64,000 bases of DNA, from contig OZ020521.1 of NCBI GenBank assembly GCA_963971425.1, forward strand, positions 5,039,519 to 5,103,518, in the 5' to 3' direction. The notes beneath the pieces are model-generated. The model was given only the letters and a program-made list of their open reading frames with translations, searched no databases and had not been told where the DNA came from. Below are positions 47,822-59,039 of the stretch, piece after piece. Position 1 is the first letter of the stretch. Every line of letters begins with the position of its first letter. Source of the DNA: Bryoerythrophyllum caledonicum. Taxonomy: Eukaryota > Streptophyta > Bryopsida > Pottiales > Pottiaceae. A program made the position numbers and the translations under genes.

Positions 47822-48353
47822 AAGGTAGAGGCACCCAATTCCGATCACTTCAGCCAGTTCGGGACTCAAATGACATTGTATGTTACAAACATTTATGTAG
47901 AAAGATGCGGAATTAGGAATGAAACTCAACGAATATTTTTTCAAATTTTATCTCAAAGATTTGGAATTGATATAGAATTTAAAAGCCCATAAATCACCGG
48001 AGCCCATAATCAAACTATAGAGTAGGTGAGAGATTTAGTGCCCTCTTTTGCCCAATGCCAATAAGTGAGAGTGAGTAAAAAGAGAGAAGACATGCCATGG
48101 ATAACCAACTCATGGAGGGTATCCAATACCGATCGGCCTTGTTCGACTTTCAAAGCAATGCCACCAATGAGAGCTCAATTGAGGTGGAGCAACCCAAAAT
48201 TACACACATTATGACCCAATGCCGATAATGGCTGGTGTTTTCAGATTATGAGTTATCGGTTTTGGGTCACTTCAAGCACCATTTCAAGCATTTGCCATTT
48301 TCATGCACCATGCGATGCATACTCTACTGATCGGAATTGGGTGCCTCTACCTT
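47822..48353. mobile_element. Complete GGTAGAGGCACCC MITE (532 bp)
   Basis: The two ends are near-perfect inverted repeats of about 26 bp, starting AAGGTAGAGGCACCCAATTC and continuing CGATCA. Non-coding. A truncated relative in the opposite direction is at 4429-4915. I could not define the target duplication, so the superfamily is open. Confidence 0.8.
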
Positions 48354-48542
48354 AATTTCCTTCCCTTTGGCTCAACAAAGAGAGTGTAGATGACAAAGCA
48401 ATGAACCAAGGACTATGACTACTAATGAAAAAGATGATTATATGTGTTCAACTCTTTGAGAACATAGGAGATGATCGGAGAGCTTTAGTGTGCATTGGGT
48501 AGGGCTCCATGAATTCATTGCTATGCTAAAGCTATTTCATGG

Positions 48543-48618
48543 GGATACATAGCGGATGTAGGGCCACATGAATGGAGGAGTTTCATCCTCCATTCATGTG
48601 GCCCTACATAGCGGATAC
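48543..48618. repeat. Perfect 23-bp hairpin with direct-repeat flanks
   Basis: The arms 48557-48579 and 48586-48608 are exactly complementary around a 6-base loop GTTTCA. The arm core is GGGCCACATGAATGGAGGA. ACATAGCGGAT occurs directly on both sides (48547 and 48604). Confidence 0.8.
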
Positions 48619-48887
48619 ATTTCATTGCAACTCCACTCTACAAAAATCATAGTAATTTGCAAATGCCTACATCGATAAAAGATCAAGGAAATCTATTGAA
48701 AAGCTAACAATTTCCTTAAAGTCCGCGACAACAATGGCCAATGTTATAAAAAGTTAAAACACCAATCGTATCGTAGGCAATAAAATCTCACCCTAATTTT
48801 TTCATTGCTTTCCTCTTTAGAAATACTTTTAGGAAAACTCTAATGACTCCCGAGTACTTGACTTCTTCCAAACCACTAAATACATAG

Positions 48888-49126
48888 GGCACCCTCGAAC
48901 CAAAGCCTTGGTGTGGTGGTTTGAATCATGGCACACCAATGAGGTGGTTGTGAGTTCAAGTTCCATTGCCGGCGTTGTGCCTACCACCATAGTCCACCCA
49001 ACTATGGTAGGGGGTTCTCAAGACCTCCTTGTATGGGTATCCACAAGGCCCATAGAAAGGATGACCTGACGGTTATCTCTAAGGCACTTAGTGTAGAAAT
49101 TTCCCATAGCCATAGGCAAACACTAA
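48888..49126 (+). mobile_element. Second copy of the tRNA-derived SINE
   Basis: Starts GGCACC, then TTGGTGTGGTGGTT (A box) and GAGTTCAAGTTCC (B box). The body ACCATAGTCCACCC, CCTCCTTGTATGGG, TCTAAGGCACTTAGTGTAG matches 21573-21924. After about 49098 the LINE-like tail is not recognisable, and a MITE is inserted at 49127. With a one-base change in the A box and no acceptor-stem pairing, it is not a functional tRNA. Confidence 0.8.
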
Positions 49127-49676
49127 GGGCCGCTTCACACGAAGGGCCGCTTCACACCTGGTCGAGTTAAGAGTCCGTCCGTCAAAATTTCTGCCCAAAC
49201 TATGGCAAGAGTCCAAACTTTTGGATTAAAAAAAACATTAAAATATATATATTGAAGCCTTTGGACGGCTGAGGTTTGCAGCCCAAAAGCCCAAGTCCAA
49301 AGTCCAAACCCCATATCATTATGCCAGAAAAAATAAGCCCAAAAAAATCAACCAAGAATATCAGCCAAAAAATTTGGCCTCTTTTATCTAACAGTCCATA
49401 TCTTGTCAGATTTTGATTATTTTAGTGAAAAATTTGACGGACTCTCGAAGGAAGCTTGGGTCAACTAAAAACGGTGACCCAAGTTCTGCTCGAGAGTTCG
49501 TCGCCTTGGCGCTAAAACTCTCCAAAAGTACTGCCATGTAGGCACATTGGAAGACGACGGCCTTCGGACTTTGGCCTTTGGTGTGAAGGTCGAGAGGCCG
49601 GACTTTGGCCATTCAAGCAATCTCGTTAGTGGAAACCGACGGACTCTCGACTCGGGCGTTAGGTGTGAAGCGGCCC
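49127..49676. mobile_element. TAA-flanked MITE (550 bp)
   Basis: The ends are GGGCCGCTTCACAC and its inverse; the left terminal repeat is doubled (49127 and 49144). TAA is duplicated at 49124-49126 and 49677-49679. Related inside to 15690-16041. A GACGGACTCTCG motif recurs near both ends. Confidence 0.8.
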
Positions 49677-49679
49677 TAA

Positions 49680-51112
49680 GCCAACGCCTATAAAATTGGG
49701 GTATATCCAACCCTCTTCGATCCCATTACCACCAACTCAGTTCCAAATGGAGGTTTGCTATTAGTTAAGATCCTTCTTGAAGATGGAATAGGTTGGTATG
49801 TTGTTACCTTCTATTGATGTGACTTAGAAATGAGGGCTAGGTGAGCTCCGTTTTTTTTGGTGAGGGAGGAGGAAGGGCTTAGCCTCAGAAGTAAGGTTTA
49901 TGGACGACAAGAGTGTCTGGCCTTGTTGAGAGCCTCCATAAGCTGTAGATCTGAGTGCAAAGAGGTTTGGGAAGCATTGATTTTGTGTTGGAAAGTGCTC
50001 GCACACCAGATCTGAGGCTAGTTGACCACAAAACGTGTATGAGGGACGGATTTATGCAAAGTCGGTCTGAGAGCGAGGGTTATGTTTTGGTGCATAGATC
50101 CATACATGCGTGCTATTAGAGGTCTGATCTGACTCACATCTAGTGAGGAAACAATAGACTTGCTACCTCTTACAAGTCTCTCCCTTCTTCCCGACCCAAA
50201 CACTCCACAAGCAAGATTGAGCAAGAGATCAACGCGACATCGGTATTTGGCATCAACTTCCCACCACTTCAAGTTATACTTAACTCATCGCAATGTTTTT
50301 ACATATTATGGATCACTCTTCATAGGCACATCACACATACTAGGCACATCACCTCAACCCACACGTACACTAGGCACAACACCACGGACATTCACCTTGC
50401 CACTAATCTTCTAACCTTTCGGTACAATCATAGGAAGTGTGTATCTGCACGCCGCATGCGGCAGCCTTGGCAAAACTCTTGCAAATCTAAACACCCAACA
50501 CGAGGAGCACACCAAGACGCCAACTTGGAGCCACTCCGCGCGCATCCACAGACGAGTTGTAACACCATCACAACCCCACATATCATCATCAATAGAGACA
50601 AGCGATCTGGAAGCGGCCCCCTAAGGTGACCTGCAGATCAGCAATAACAATATGTTGACAAGCGCGGCAGAAACACGCAGATTCAAGAAGACAACCAAAA
50701 AAAAAGATAGGTACATCCAAAAAGCCCTCAACTCCACTCAACCTTCACAACCCTCCTCTCTCTGCAACACGTCCCTCTCCCTCCTATCCCATCTCTCCCT
50801 CTCAACCATCTTTCTCTCCACCCCTTCCCCCTTTCCCTCCCCCTCCAGCCCTCTCCCCTCCTCGCTCTCTAGGAACCCCCTTTTCCTCACAGCCCCCTCT
50901 TAGTCACGCAAGTAGCGAAACAAGGGAAAAATGAGGAAATTCCAACCCCAGACCATCCCTACGAGACAAACAAGATCAAACGACACTCAAGCCCCCCCTC
51001 CCCACGCGCAGCTATTAGGGATACGCATACTTCCCTCCCCCCTTGCAAAGCTCCCATTCCCGAGGATAGGGACCTACCTGAAGGAACGCCCCCTGCAGCC
51101 TGCAAGAAGAAA
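49680..51112. other. C-rich leader-like region, no gene recognised
   Basis: From about 50150 the plus strand becomes rich in C and poor in G with CCCTCTCC-type runs (50750-50900). It leads into the open frames at 51113 and 51817 and may be the 5' untranslated part of that unit. Confidence 0.4.
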
Positions 51113-51637
51113 ATGAGAGCTGGGACGAAATCGAGTCCTCTGGACTGTGAAGACACTGCTTGCAACAAAAATGCGACCCTCCACAAACCCAACATCGCGA
51201 CCTCCACACGCAACCTCGAGCTCGACCACAAAGATACCCCAACACTGCCTCCACGCTACACGTGCGCTCTTGAGCTCGTCCACAACGTGTCCACGCGACC
51301 CTCCGAGCACCTTGCGAGACCACCTACACCTCGTGGGACCTACACATACGCCCGCCCGCAGCAGGATAAGCAAGCAATGACATTGATCCCCACCGACCCC
51401 CGAGCCTGCGCGACCTGCGTACCTGCCCGCGCACAGCCAATTAAGAAGGCAACGGCAATGACCCCCGCCGACCCCCGAGCCTGCGCGACCTGCGCATACG
51501 TCCAAGTACATCCAATCAAGAAGACAACAACACTATTCTTCAACGACCCCCGAGCTCGTAGGAATCGTAGGCAGCCTGCTAGAACCCCAACTAAACTAGT
51601 AATAAAACTACAAGCACTACGCTCGAGAAACCCCTGA
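51113..51637 (+). CDS. Open frame of unknown nature in the leader
   Basis: 174 codons from an ATG. The only visible structure is a doubled segment with DPRACATC (third, partial DPRARRN) and a KK(A/T)T pair, caused by the tandem repeats at 51385-51560. The product would be basic and Pro/Arg/Thr-rich. It could be a small upstream ORF of a retroelement or just an open stretch in GC-rich DNA. No family recognised. Confidence 0.25.
   Translation: MRAGTKSSPLDCEDTACNKNATLHKPNIATSTRNLELDHKDTPTLPPRYTCALELVHNVSTRPSEHLARPPTPRGTYTYARPQQDKQAMTLIPTDPRACATCVPARAQPIKKATAMTPADPRACATCAYVQVHPIKKTTTLFFNDPRARRNRRQPARTPTKLVIKLQALRSRNP
51385..51560. repeat. Imperfect tandem repeats of about 75-80 bp
   Basis: Three partial units share CGACCCCCGAGC and, in the first two, CTGCGCGACCTGCG, followed by CCAAT(T/C)AAGAAG. 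Tandem monomers of this kind occur in promoters of some LINEs; the role here is inferred. Confidence 0.6.
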
Positions 51638-51816
51638 GCTGCGACCTCAACTCAATAGCGACCCCCAACCCCCAGCGACCTCCCACCCTCTACCGACCCC
51701 CTCTTGCGACCCTCCTCTCCTCACAAACCCCCCTTCTAGCTTTCTACGACCTCCTTCTTGAGAACTCCCTCCCTTTCTAACCCCCCTCTCTAACCCCCTG
51801 CTGCCATACTCTTCCC

Positions 51817-53518
51817 ATGAATATGACGGATCAAACCCCGACCATACTACACATGGTAGCAATGGACGTCGAAAACCCTACATTCTACACCAAAAAGCCC
51901 TCGATAGAGAATGCCTCCACCTCCTCCAACAAAGACACCCCACACCTTGCTAAGAAGCCTAGAAGTAGTTCTCATGGCATATGCCATGTCTCAGTCCCTG
52001 ATTTCACCACCTTCAAATTCTGGCTAGGCTTCTCTACCATGGAGAAACTAGCAGAGGACGATGGCCAAGAGGTCCTCAATAGTGGAGAAAATGTGAGAGA
52101 TGTGATCACTAGAGGTGTACCCAAAGGAGAAGCGGAAGAGGCATTGAAGGCCACTATAGCTTACCCTAGGATCCCACAGATACTCTACCCCAAGACAAGA
52201 AATGATGATGTTGAAGGACAACACTTCAACATTACTCAAGTCCCCTTCGACATCTCTACTAACCTAAGGACCGATTTGGCATATGACTTCCATGTGGCCA
52301 TATACTTTGAATTACCTAACCATCCTCTATACCATGATGACATTAAAAAACTTGTTAAAGCCATACTTGTACACATGAACATACCATTGGGTACTAACCT
52401 TATTGACCCTCTCGCAATCCTTTGCAAAGGGGTTAAGAATGAGGAACATAAGGGTGTTTTCTCATGGATTATCAAGATCCACTTCCTCCATCGAGAGGTG
52501 GATGCCATATCACTCCTCCGGGGCACCCGAAACTTTGTTTTGCCACTTGATCCCATGGGTCTGCTATCCTTGAGGAAAGTGTGCAAAACTTGGCATGCGG
52601 TGGCTCGTCAGGGCCTCTCGGTCCGCATTAAGAGTGACAACTTGAAGGGAGTCACCGCACGAGTACTCTTTCAAGACGTGGTACAAAACGATTTCGCTAG
52701 AAACCTCGAATTTGAAGTGACGAATATGGAGAAGGAGGTAGCAGAGTCCCATGCTTGGATCATCGCACCCACTCCCAAACAAGCCAAGAAACTGGAGCGC
52801 CACTAAGTCACCACTTTTCAAGAGATCTTCTCCACCAAAGTTAGCAGTTCTCGTGACTTCTCCACCTCCGATAGGGCCAAGAAGGACGCTTTAGCCTTTG
52901 ATACTAATCCTATCACAACTACCCATTCTCATGAGCGTGGATGACACCACGACAACCATCACCCACGCCCTCCAAGCCAAAAACATTGTCACTATATGGT
53001 TCCATAGACAGATAAAAAGCAAGCACAATGGATCCGCCAACATCCAAGTTATCAACCCCATTGTGTATCGACAACACCTCAACAAAACCTTCAACATTGG
53101 GCTTCACCAAGTAGAAGTCCGCCGGCATCGAAGAGGCCTAGATGGAGTTGACTCCCCATCCGCTACATTGGTGGAGAAATGGGAGTTCAATGACATCAAT
53201 ACGGCCTTGGTTAACACGGTGGCATCCATGAAGTCCACCCCCACCTCCACCAACACCTCCACCAACACCCTACAGGCGGAGATGACCGCGATTGTGGATG
53301 AAGGTTGCAAGCAACTTCGAATGGAGCTCTCCTCCTTCAAGGAAGACATTATTCGTGAAATCCAAGAATACACCGTTGTCCGCACGGATGAGGTAAAATC
53401 TAAACTAATCAATGTTGAGAAACTAATGCTGAATGCCCTTTCGGTGATGCAAGGTATCAATGGAAGCGGTTCGGTGCCTTCTCTTCCACCCCCAAATGGC
53501 CCGTCAAATGTGGATTGA
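51817..53518 (+). pseudogene. ORF1/gag-like coding region, broken
   Basis: 329 codons run from 51817 to a TAA at 52804. Similar-quality sequence continues past the stop (VTTFQEIFSTKV) and, after a frame change near 52925, continues at 52930-53518 (MSVDDTTTTITHALQAKN...). Together this is a unit of about 560 codons. There is a hydrophobic and charged middle (VLHMNIPLGTNLIDP-like, GVFSWIIKIHF) and a predicted coiled coil near the end (LRMELSSFKEDIIREIQEYT), followed by a Ser/Pro/Gly tail. No zinc knuckle was seen. It resembles the RNA-binding first ORF of a LINE in position and in having a coiled coil, but I recognise no family. The candidate 5' border of the following LINE at 53952 suggests it belongs to another element. 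Confidence 0.45.
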
Positions 53519-53938
53519 CCACGGACCACCCACGAATGACTCACCAACCACGTTGGCATTGGTTCTCCCTCTCACTAGCTCTACCTCCTCCCCCCTTTAC
53601 CCCTCGTTAATATCTTTTATGCCACCATTATGCTTCATCTCCTAGATCTCTACATAGTTTAACTCCAAGCTATAGCTTTGTTTGTAAGTCCATCCTCAAT
53701 ATATCCATATTCTTGTTCTCTCTCCACTCTCATAGAACACAATAGCTCTACTACACACCTCATCCCTCTCTCACTCACTATCTCCTTCAATTACATTTGT
53801 CACATGTTTGTAGTTAGCCTTGTTAAAATATCACCACACTTTACATGTATTATTCAAACAATCATAGCAATAAATCGTAGACTACATCACTACCTCAACA
53901 CCCCTCCCCACTTATCAATGCCAATGGCATTGGAATAT
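53519..53938. other. Spacer, nothing recognised
   Basis: CT-rich then AT-rich. It ends at CCTTACTCTTTGG (53939-53951), the candidate left target duplication of the LINE. Confidence 0.4.
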
Positions 53939-54245
53939 CCTTACTCTTTGGGGTAACCTCCTCACCAAACACATACCACACACCAAAACACAAACAAAAC
54001 CACACCTACTTAACCAAAAGCACTCACATACAACCACTCCTAGAAAACATTCCCACCACAGTCTACCAACCCATACAAAACCACAACCAACACACAATAC
54101 ACACTCAAAGGGAAGACACACTACAAACACAACAAACCCAAACAAAGACACACACACACTTCCAAACAAACATAACCCCAAAAAACCCCAAAAAATTATT
54201 ATACAAAAAACAAGCATTCTACAACACAACAACAAATCTAAACAC

Positions 54246-54968
54246 ATGAAAATCCTACTACTTCTAGGCGGAGACATAGAAACCAACCCGGGACCAATGC
54301 CTAATATACTAAAAACCCATCCCACATCACATAAGAAAAATGCCAAAATATACTTTATACCAAATACCATAAAACTACAACCGGAATACAAACACATCGC
54401 CCAAACATTTGCACCTCTCTTAAAAACCACACATACACTACATCACTCACATAACAATACACATCCAAATATTGCCCGATATATACAACAACAAAATACA
54501 CACCCACCAACACACATCCTATATGCCCTAATAATTACCACCCATCCAAACATAGACGAATGTATCCATCTCCTAAACCCTCAAAACCCGAATATAATCA
54601 CATGGACAAACACACTACTACAAACCTTATCAAACTTACAAAACCTCCCTGAAAGACATATTCATACCCCGCACCCATATACAAAATTTCTTGAAGAAAA
54701 TCAAAGTATTATAAATCACGGGAACTCAATACATAAAGAATTATACAACTTTCTACATAGCCAAACCACACCACCCTCAAGCACTACAATAAAACAAAAA
54801 TTTCCTTACCTCCCTAACAATCTAATTAACGAAACACAAAAATGTCTTGACCCCATAGTAGAGTATACCCACCCACCCCCTCCCCCTTTTTTCTTCCCCC
54901 ACAAAACCAAAATACTAACACAAACAACAAAAATACAAACATCATTACATGGAATGCATCTTCTCTAA
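54246..54968 (+). pseudogene. LINE polyprotein N-terminus with 2A-like motif
   Basis: Begins MKILLLLGGDIETNPGP (54246-54296). D-I-E-x-N-P-G-P is the consensus of 2A-type sequences, which make the ribosome skip the Gly-Pro bond; the predicted break is between codons 54291-54293 and 54294-54296. The Leu run before it could also act as a short signal-like segment, as proposed for some 2A sequences. The following 220 codons are Thr/His/Asn/Pro-rich with no domain I know. The frame is open upstream to 53874 but without an ATG, which is expected in such G-poor DNA. A frameshift near 54930 leads into the endonuclease. Confidence 0.7.
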
Positions 54969-55860
54969 ACACTGCTCTCCCCAGCTTACAAACTTTGACC
55001 ACATATGCAACAACACCACCGGTCCTCATAGTCATCAAAGAAACAAAAATATCAGCCACAAAATCTACTAAATACATACAAAACATATTCCATGACTATA
55101 AATTTATTTTTAATAACACACATACACTCACAAGATGCATCCAACAACGAAGACCATATACACCGGGCCAAGGTGGCCTCTTTACACTAATACACAAAAA
55201 GTATGCCTTCCCGGGCAACATCACTGAAAAAATCCCTACTCCAATGAACATATCCCCCTACCTCCAAATAATTAGAATTACTAATCAACCACTACAACCA
55301 TGATTAATCTTCCACATGTATATGCCATCCCATCCCGAAGGTACTAGATTTATTAGAGACATACAAAACACCATTACATCCTAAATAAACCAAAATCCTA
55401 ACCATACCTACTTGTTGTGTGGAGACTTCAACAAAGACATAACATTAATTGGTAGACAAAACGGAAATCTTCACACCCCCCTCAAACCATAGATTACCAA
55501 TGGCGCCACTTCACAAAAAACCTAAACCTCACCTATGTAGACACCAATACACAATACTCCAAACAAGGCGGCTATAACTATAATGATTGGAGCCTAATAG
55601 ACGGCTTCTATGTAAACACAAATAATAATACACGATACACTTCCACAACAAACAAAGACATTATTCTCAACTCGGATCACTCGTCCAAACAACTCCACAT
55701 CCCAAATAACATATTAATAAGCCGTATCTCCACAAACACAAATATTAATACTAAACGCATACTTAACTCCATTCCAAAAGATAACTTAGAAAAATTCAAC
55801 ACAAAGTTCTTAGAAGAAAATTCCATACAAATTGACTCTCTTATAAACATACTTGAAAAC
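54938..55860 (+). pseudogene. LINE APE-type endonuclease domain
   Basis: Apurinic-endonuclease fold that nicks target DNA before reverse transcription. Landmarks in order: NIITWNA (54938), VIKETK with the catalytic Glu (55040), GQGGLFTLI (about 55172), LLCGDFN (55421-55432), LIDGFYVN (about 55590) and the catalytic NSDHS (55669-55683). Spacing is as in other LINEs. In-frame stops occur near 55303, 55382 and 55488, and at least one frameshift lies between GDFN and SDH. Confidence 0.8.
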
Positions 55861-55896
55861 AATAACCAACTCTCTCAAACACAATGGCACAAAACA

Positions 55897-56065
55897 TGGG
55901 TATGAACATGATGGTTTTGTGGGTATGGGGTTGTGGTGTGGGTTTTGTGAGGTGGGGTGGGAGGTGGTATTGGATCTGCGGTAGGTATTCATGATCTTGT
56001 TAATGGAGTGTAGGTGGTGAAATAGAGAGTGTTTTCTAAGTTGTAGTTGTGATGTTCAGGTGAAG
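55897..56065. other. Inverted segment inside the LINE
   Basis: About 165 bp in which the plus strand is suddenly G/T-rich and nearly C-free, the mirror of the element around it. Its inverse is again A/C-rich and reads LRKHSLFHHLHSINKIMNTY and onward, as expected for the stretch between endonuclease and reverse transcriptase. The finger region of the polymerase that should follow is missing, so inversion and deletion went together. Confidence 0.7.
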
Positions 56066-56079
56066 ACACCAATACACTT

Positions 56080-58889
56080 ATGAAAATATTATCCTCGAAT
56101 GGCAAATTGTTTAAAATCCTACACAATAGTCAAGAAGGTTTTAGAGCAGAGAGAAGTACCTCTAGACAAATACAAACTATAATAGCGGCACTAGAAGAGG
56201 CAAGATTTACAAATCAAGACATATATGTTTTACATGTTGACTTCAGAAACGCCTTTGGCTCTATAGACCACGCCCGACTATTAGCAATAATGACTGACAT
56301 TGGGTACCCAACAGATGCAACTACACTAGTTGAAAATATATACTCCCAATCATCTACTTACTACACCGGGGAGCACTTTGGTAAAACTAAGCCCATCCCC
56401 ATCCATAGAGGCACTATACAAGGAGACACCCTTAGTCCATACCTATTCATTATATTTTTAGAACCACAACTTAGATGGCTAGAGTGAGGCAACAATGGAT
56501 ATACTTTTGGTACATCACAAATCACCATAAACTTCGCCGCATACGCCGATGACCTTGCTGCTATAAATAACAAAATAAAATCACTACAAACACAAATTGA
56601 TAAAATCGATAGATATTGTAAATGGACTGGTATGGATGTAGACGTTACAAAATGCGATGCTACTGGATGTCCAAATAAATCTAAAATGAACCCAATTACA
56701 TTTAAAGCCCTAATGCAAGCTTCTAACATCAACTACCGTGGTCAACCAATCCCCATACTACATCAAAATGAATCATATGTATACATAGGCACAAATCTTG
56801 TTCCCTCTCTGAAATGGAAAATCCAAACTCACAATACGACCACAAAACTCATTAAACAATGCAAAGAATTAACAACATATCCGGCCACTATGAAACAAAG
56901 AAATTAAAATGGTTGACACCGTAATACGCCCAGGTGTAGCATACAGCTTCTATGTTGTCCCATACTCTATGCCAGCCATTAAAAACTGGACCAAAAGATT
57001 ATAGCCATACAAAAAACCATTTGTGGTATGCCAAAATGCATGTCAAACTCAATAACCCAACTCCCACATAACCTATTTGGACTTGAAGCTTTTTCCTTCA
57101 GAAATGCCTATCTCCGGTGCATAGGGGAACAACTACAAAATGCCCTAAATGACAAAGGTAGGCTCCGAAAAATATATAATTGACTAACTCAATATATTCT
57201 TGCTCAATATGGTGGGGCCGAAAATATACCTAGAATTAAAAAAACGGATTGTATAAGATCACCAATAACTCGTACACTCTTCCTATTGAAACACGTAGCT
57301 AAAGTTCACCTTAAGAGTACACTTCCAAATTTCCTCTTTGACCAAACATCATTAGAAGAAGTATGGCGTCAATAAACACGAAACCATAACACACTCAACG
57401 CCCAACTCTCCCAAAAGCTTTTACAAAAACTCCTTTCAAAAAACATTTTTGAACTAAAACAAATCACTCTACCAAACGGCACACACATCATGAACAATGA
57501 GGACTTCAAAACCTTCCACTTCACCCCATCCAAACTAATCAAGAGTGTCCTACATGTTGCCAAACAAATTTTTTGCCATCCAGCATGGCCAACTACATGT
57601 GATATCGCTTGCAACATACACCCATACTCATACATACTCCAAGACCCATTCATCACCATCAACAACAACATCCTCCCAAGAACTACCCTACCACCAATCC
57701 ATCCTCCCAACCCCTTATACCCACACCACCCCCGGCCCCCAACATACATCACCAAAAACCCCACCACATATCCTATTAATAACATCATACGCCATGAACA
57801 CATACAACATATAGATACCAACAAAATACCTATACAAAATACTTATGCCAATGGCAACACAACAACAATACATTCAATAAATGGCTTCCTCAAAGAAATC
57901 TTTTTCCAAGGCACGACTGTAATACCTCCACATATAACACCAATAAACTAAGACAATATTATCAAAAAATTAAATATAAATTCTACTCGGAAATCATCCA
58001 AGCCCACCACCCCCAAGAACAATTACAAGACTCAAGATCCGTAACTCCACCTGTAATCATCCCACTCCTAAACATCTATACAACGGAATGTAACCCCGAA
58101 AACGATATTATCACAATCTCAAACACAATTAAAATAAAAAACAATCAAGCCCATCTATATGAAGCAAATGGTCGACATTTACACACTACTCCCACTACTA
58201 GACTCCAATGGCTATGGAATCAATACAACATAAAACTACAAACTCCTACAAACATTGAACCAACAACCAAACCATTCGAAACCGAATTAATTTGGCTATA
58301 CCAAAGATATAAATACCGCATTCCAAAAAATAATCCCCTCAAAAATGCACAATACACAATACCCACACTTATTCTAGACTCATTAATTTCATCCTTTAAC
58401 ATCGAACAATCATACTTCTCCTCCCCCGTCACATGCCCCACCAAATTAAAAAAATTCTACTCACCCTTTGAAAGAGATAAAATATTTGGCTCCTTGAAAA
58501 AGGCCTTTGACTATAAATGAGTGGGTAATGGTATAGCTCACCTCCACAATGAGGAGGAAACTCAACAAGTACTACATTGGGCCCGTCTTGCTGCTAAAAA
58601 TGACCCACAACACACATCTACACTCATTATCACTCCAGACAAAAATTGGTACCAAAACTTTAATCCACACTCAAGCCCATTTGCAGACTCCCATATCATT
58701 GCAATATTTGGAGCAGACTCAATTCTATACAAAGAACCTACCATTCCACATGAACTAAAAAAGCCCAGAATTGAACCATCTACATTACAAATAATATACG
58801 TCAACCACCAAAACCAAAACCTTGGCACCCTTGAACAGCTTGCTGAACTCACCTCCATAGCAAAAATTCTTAATATAAATCGGATATAA
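56080..58889 (+). pseudogene. LINE reverse transcriptase and connection region
   Basis: 56080-56907 reads GFRAERSTSRQIQT, VDFRNAFGSIDH (catalytic Asp 56239-56241), RGTIQGDTLSPYLF and AAYADD (YADD at 56542-56553), interrupted by one TGA at 56485. The thumb and linker follow with several shifts (56900 to 57490). Recognisable blocks at 57490-57951 and 58521-58889 align with copy 1. The Trp codon TGG in DYKW of copy 1 is TGA at 58518. The finger motifs are lost in the rearrangement upstream. Confidence 0.8.
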
Positions 58890-59039
58890 ACAAAGATGGC
58901 CCCACCAACACCTATACAAACACCACTCAACAAAAACAAAAATGGTCAAAACTAAATTACAACAACAATACACTAGATTACATATTATCACTCCCACCCC
59001 TCCCGGACTACCAAACTACCACCTCACCAAAATTTGACC

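Noticed and set aside
48557-48608. MicroRNA precursor
   Set aside because: The 6-base loop and perfect 23-bp arms are too short for a plant precursor, and no extended foldback surrounds them.
48905-48970. tRNA gene
   Set aside because: A and B boxes are present but there is no acceptor-stem pairing or anticodon arm, and the same unit recurs at 21573-21924 with a shared body, so it is a SINE.
53874-54245. Coding extension upstream of the 2A motif
   Set aside because: The frame is open but has no ATG, is almost only A and C, and crosses the candidate element border at 53952.
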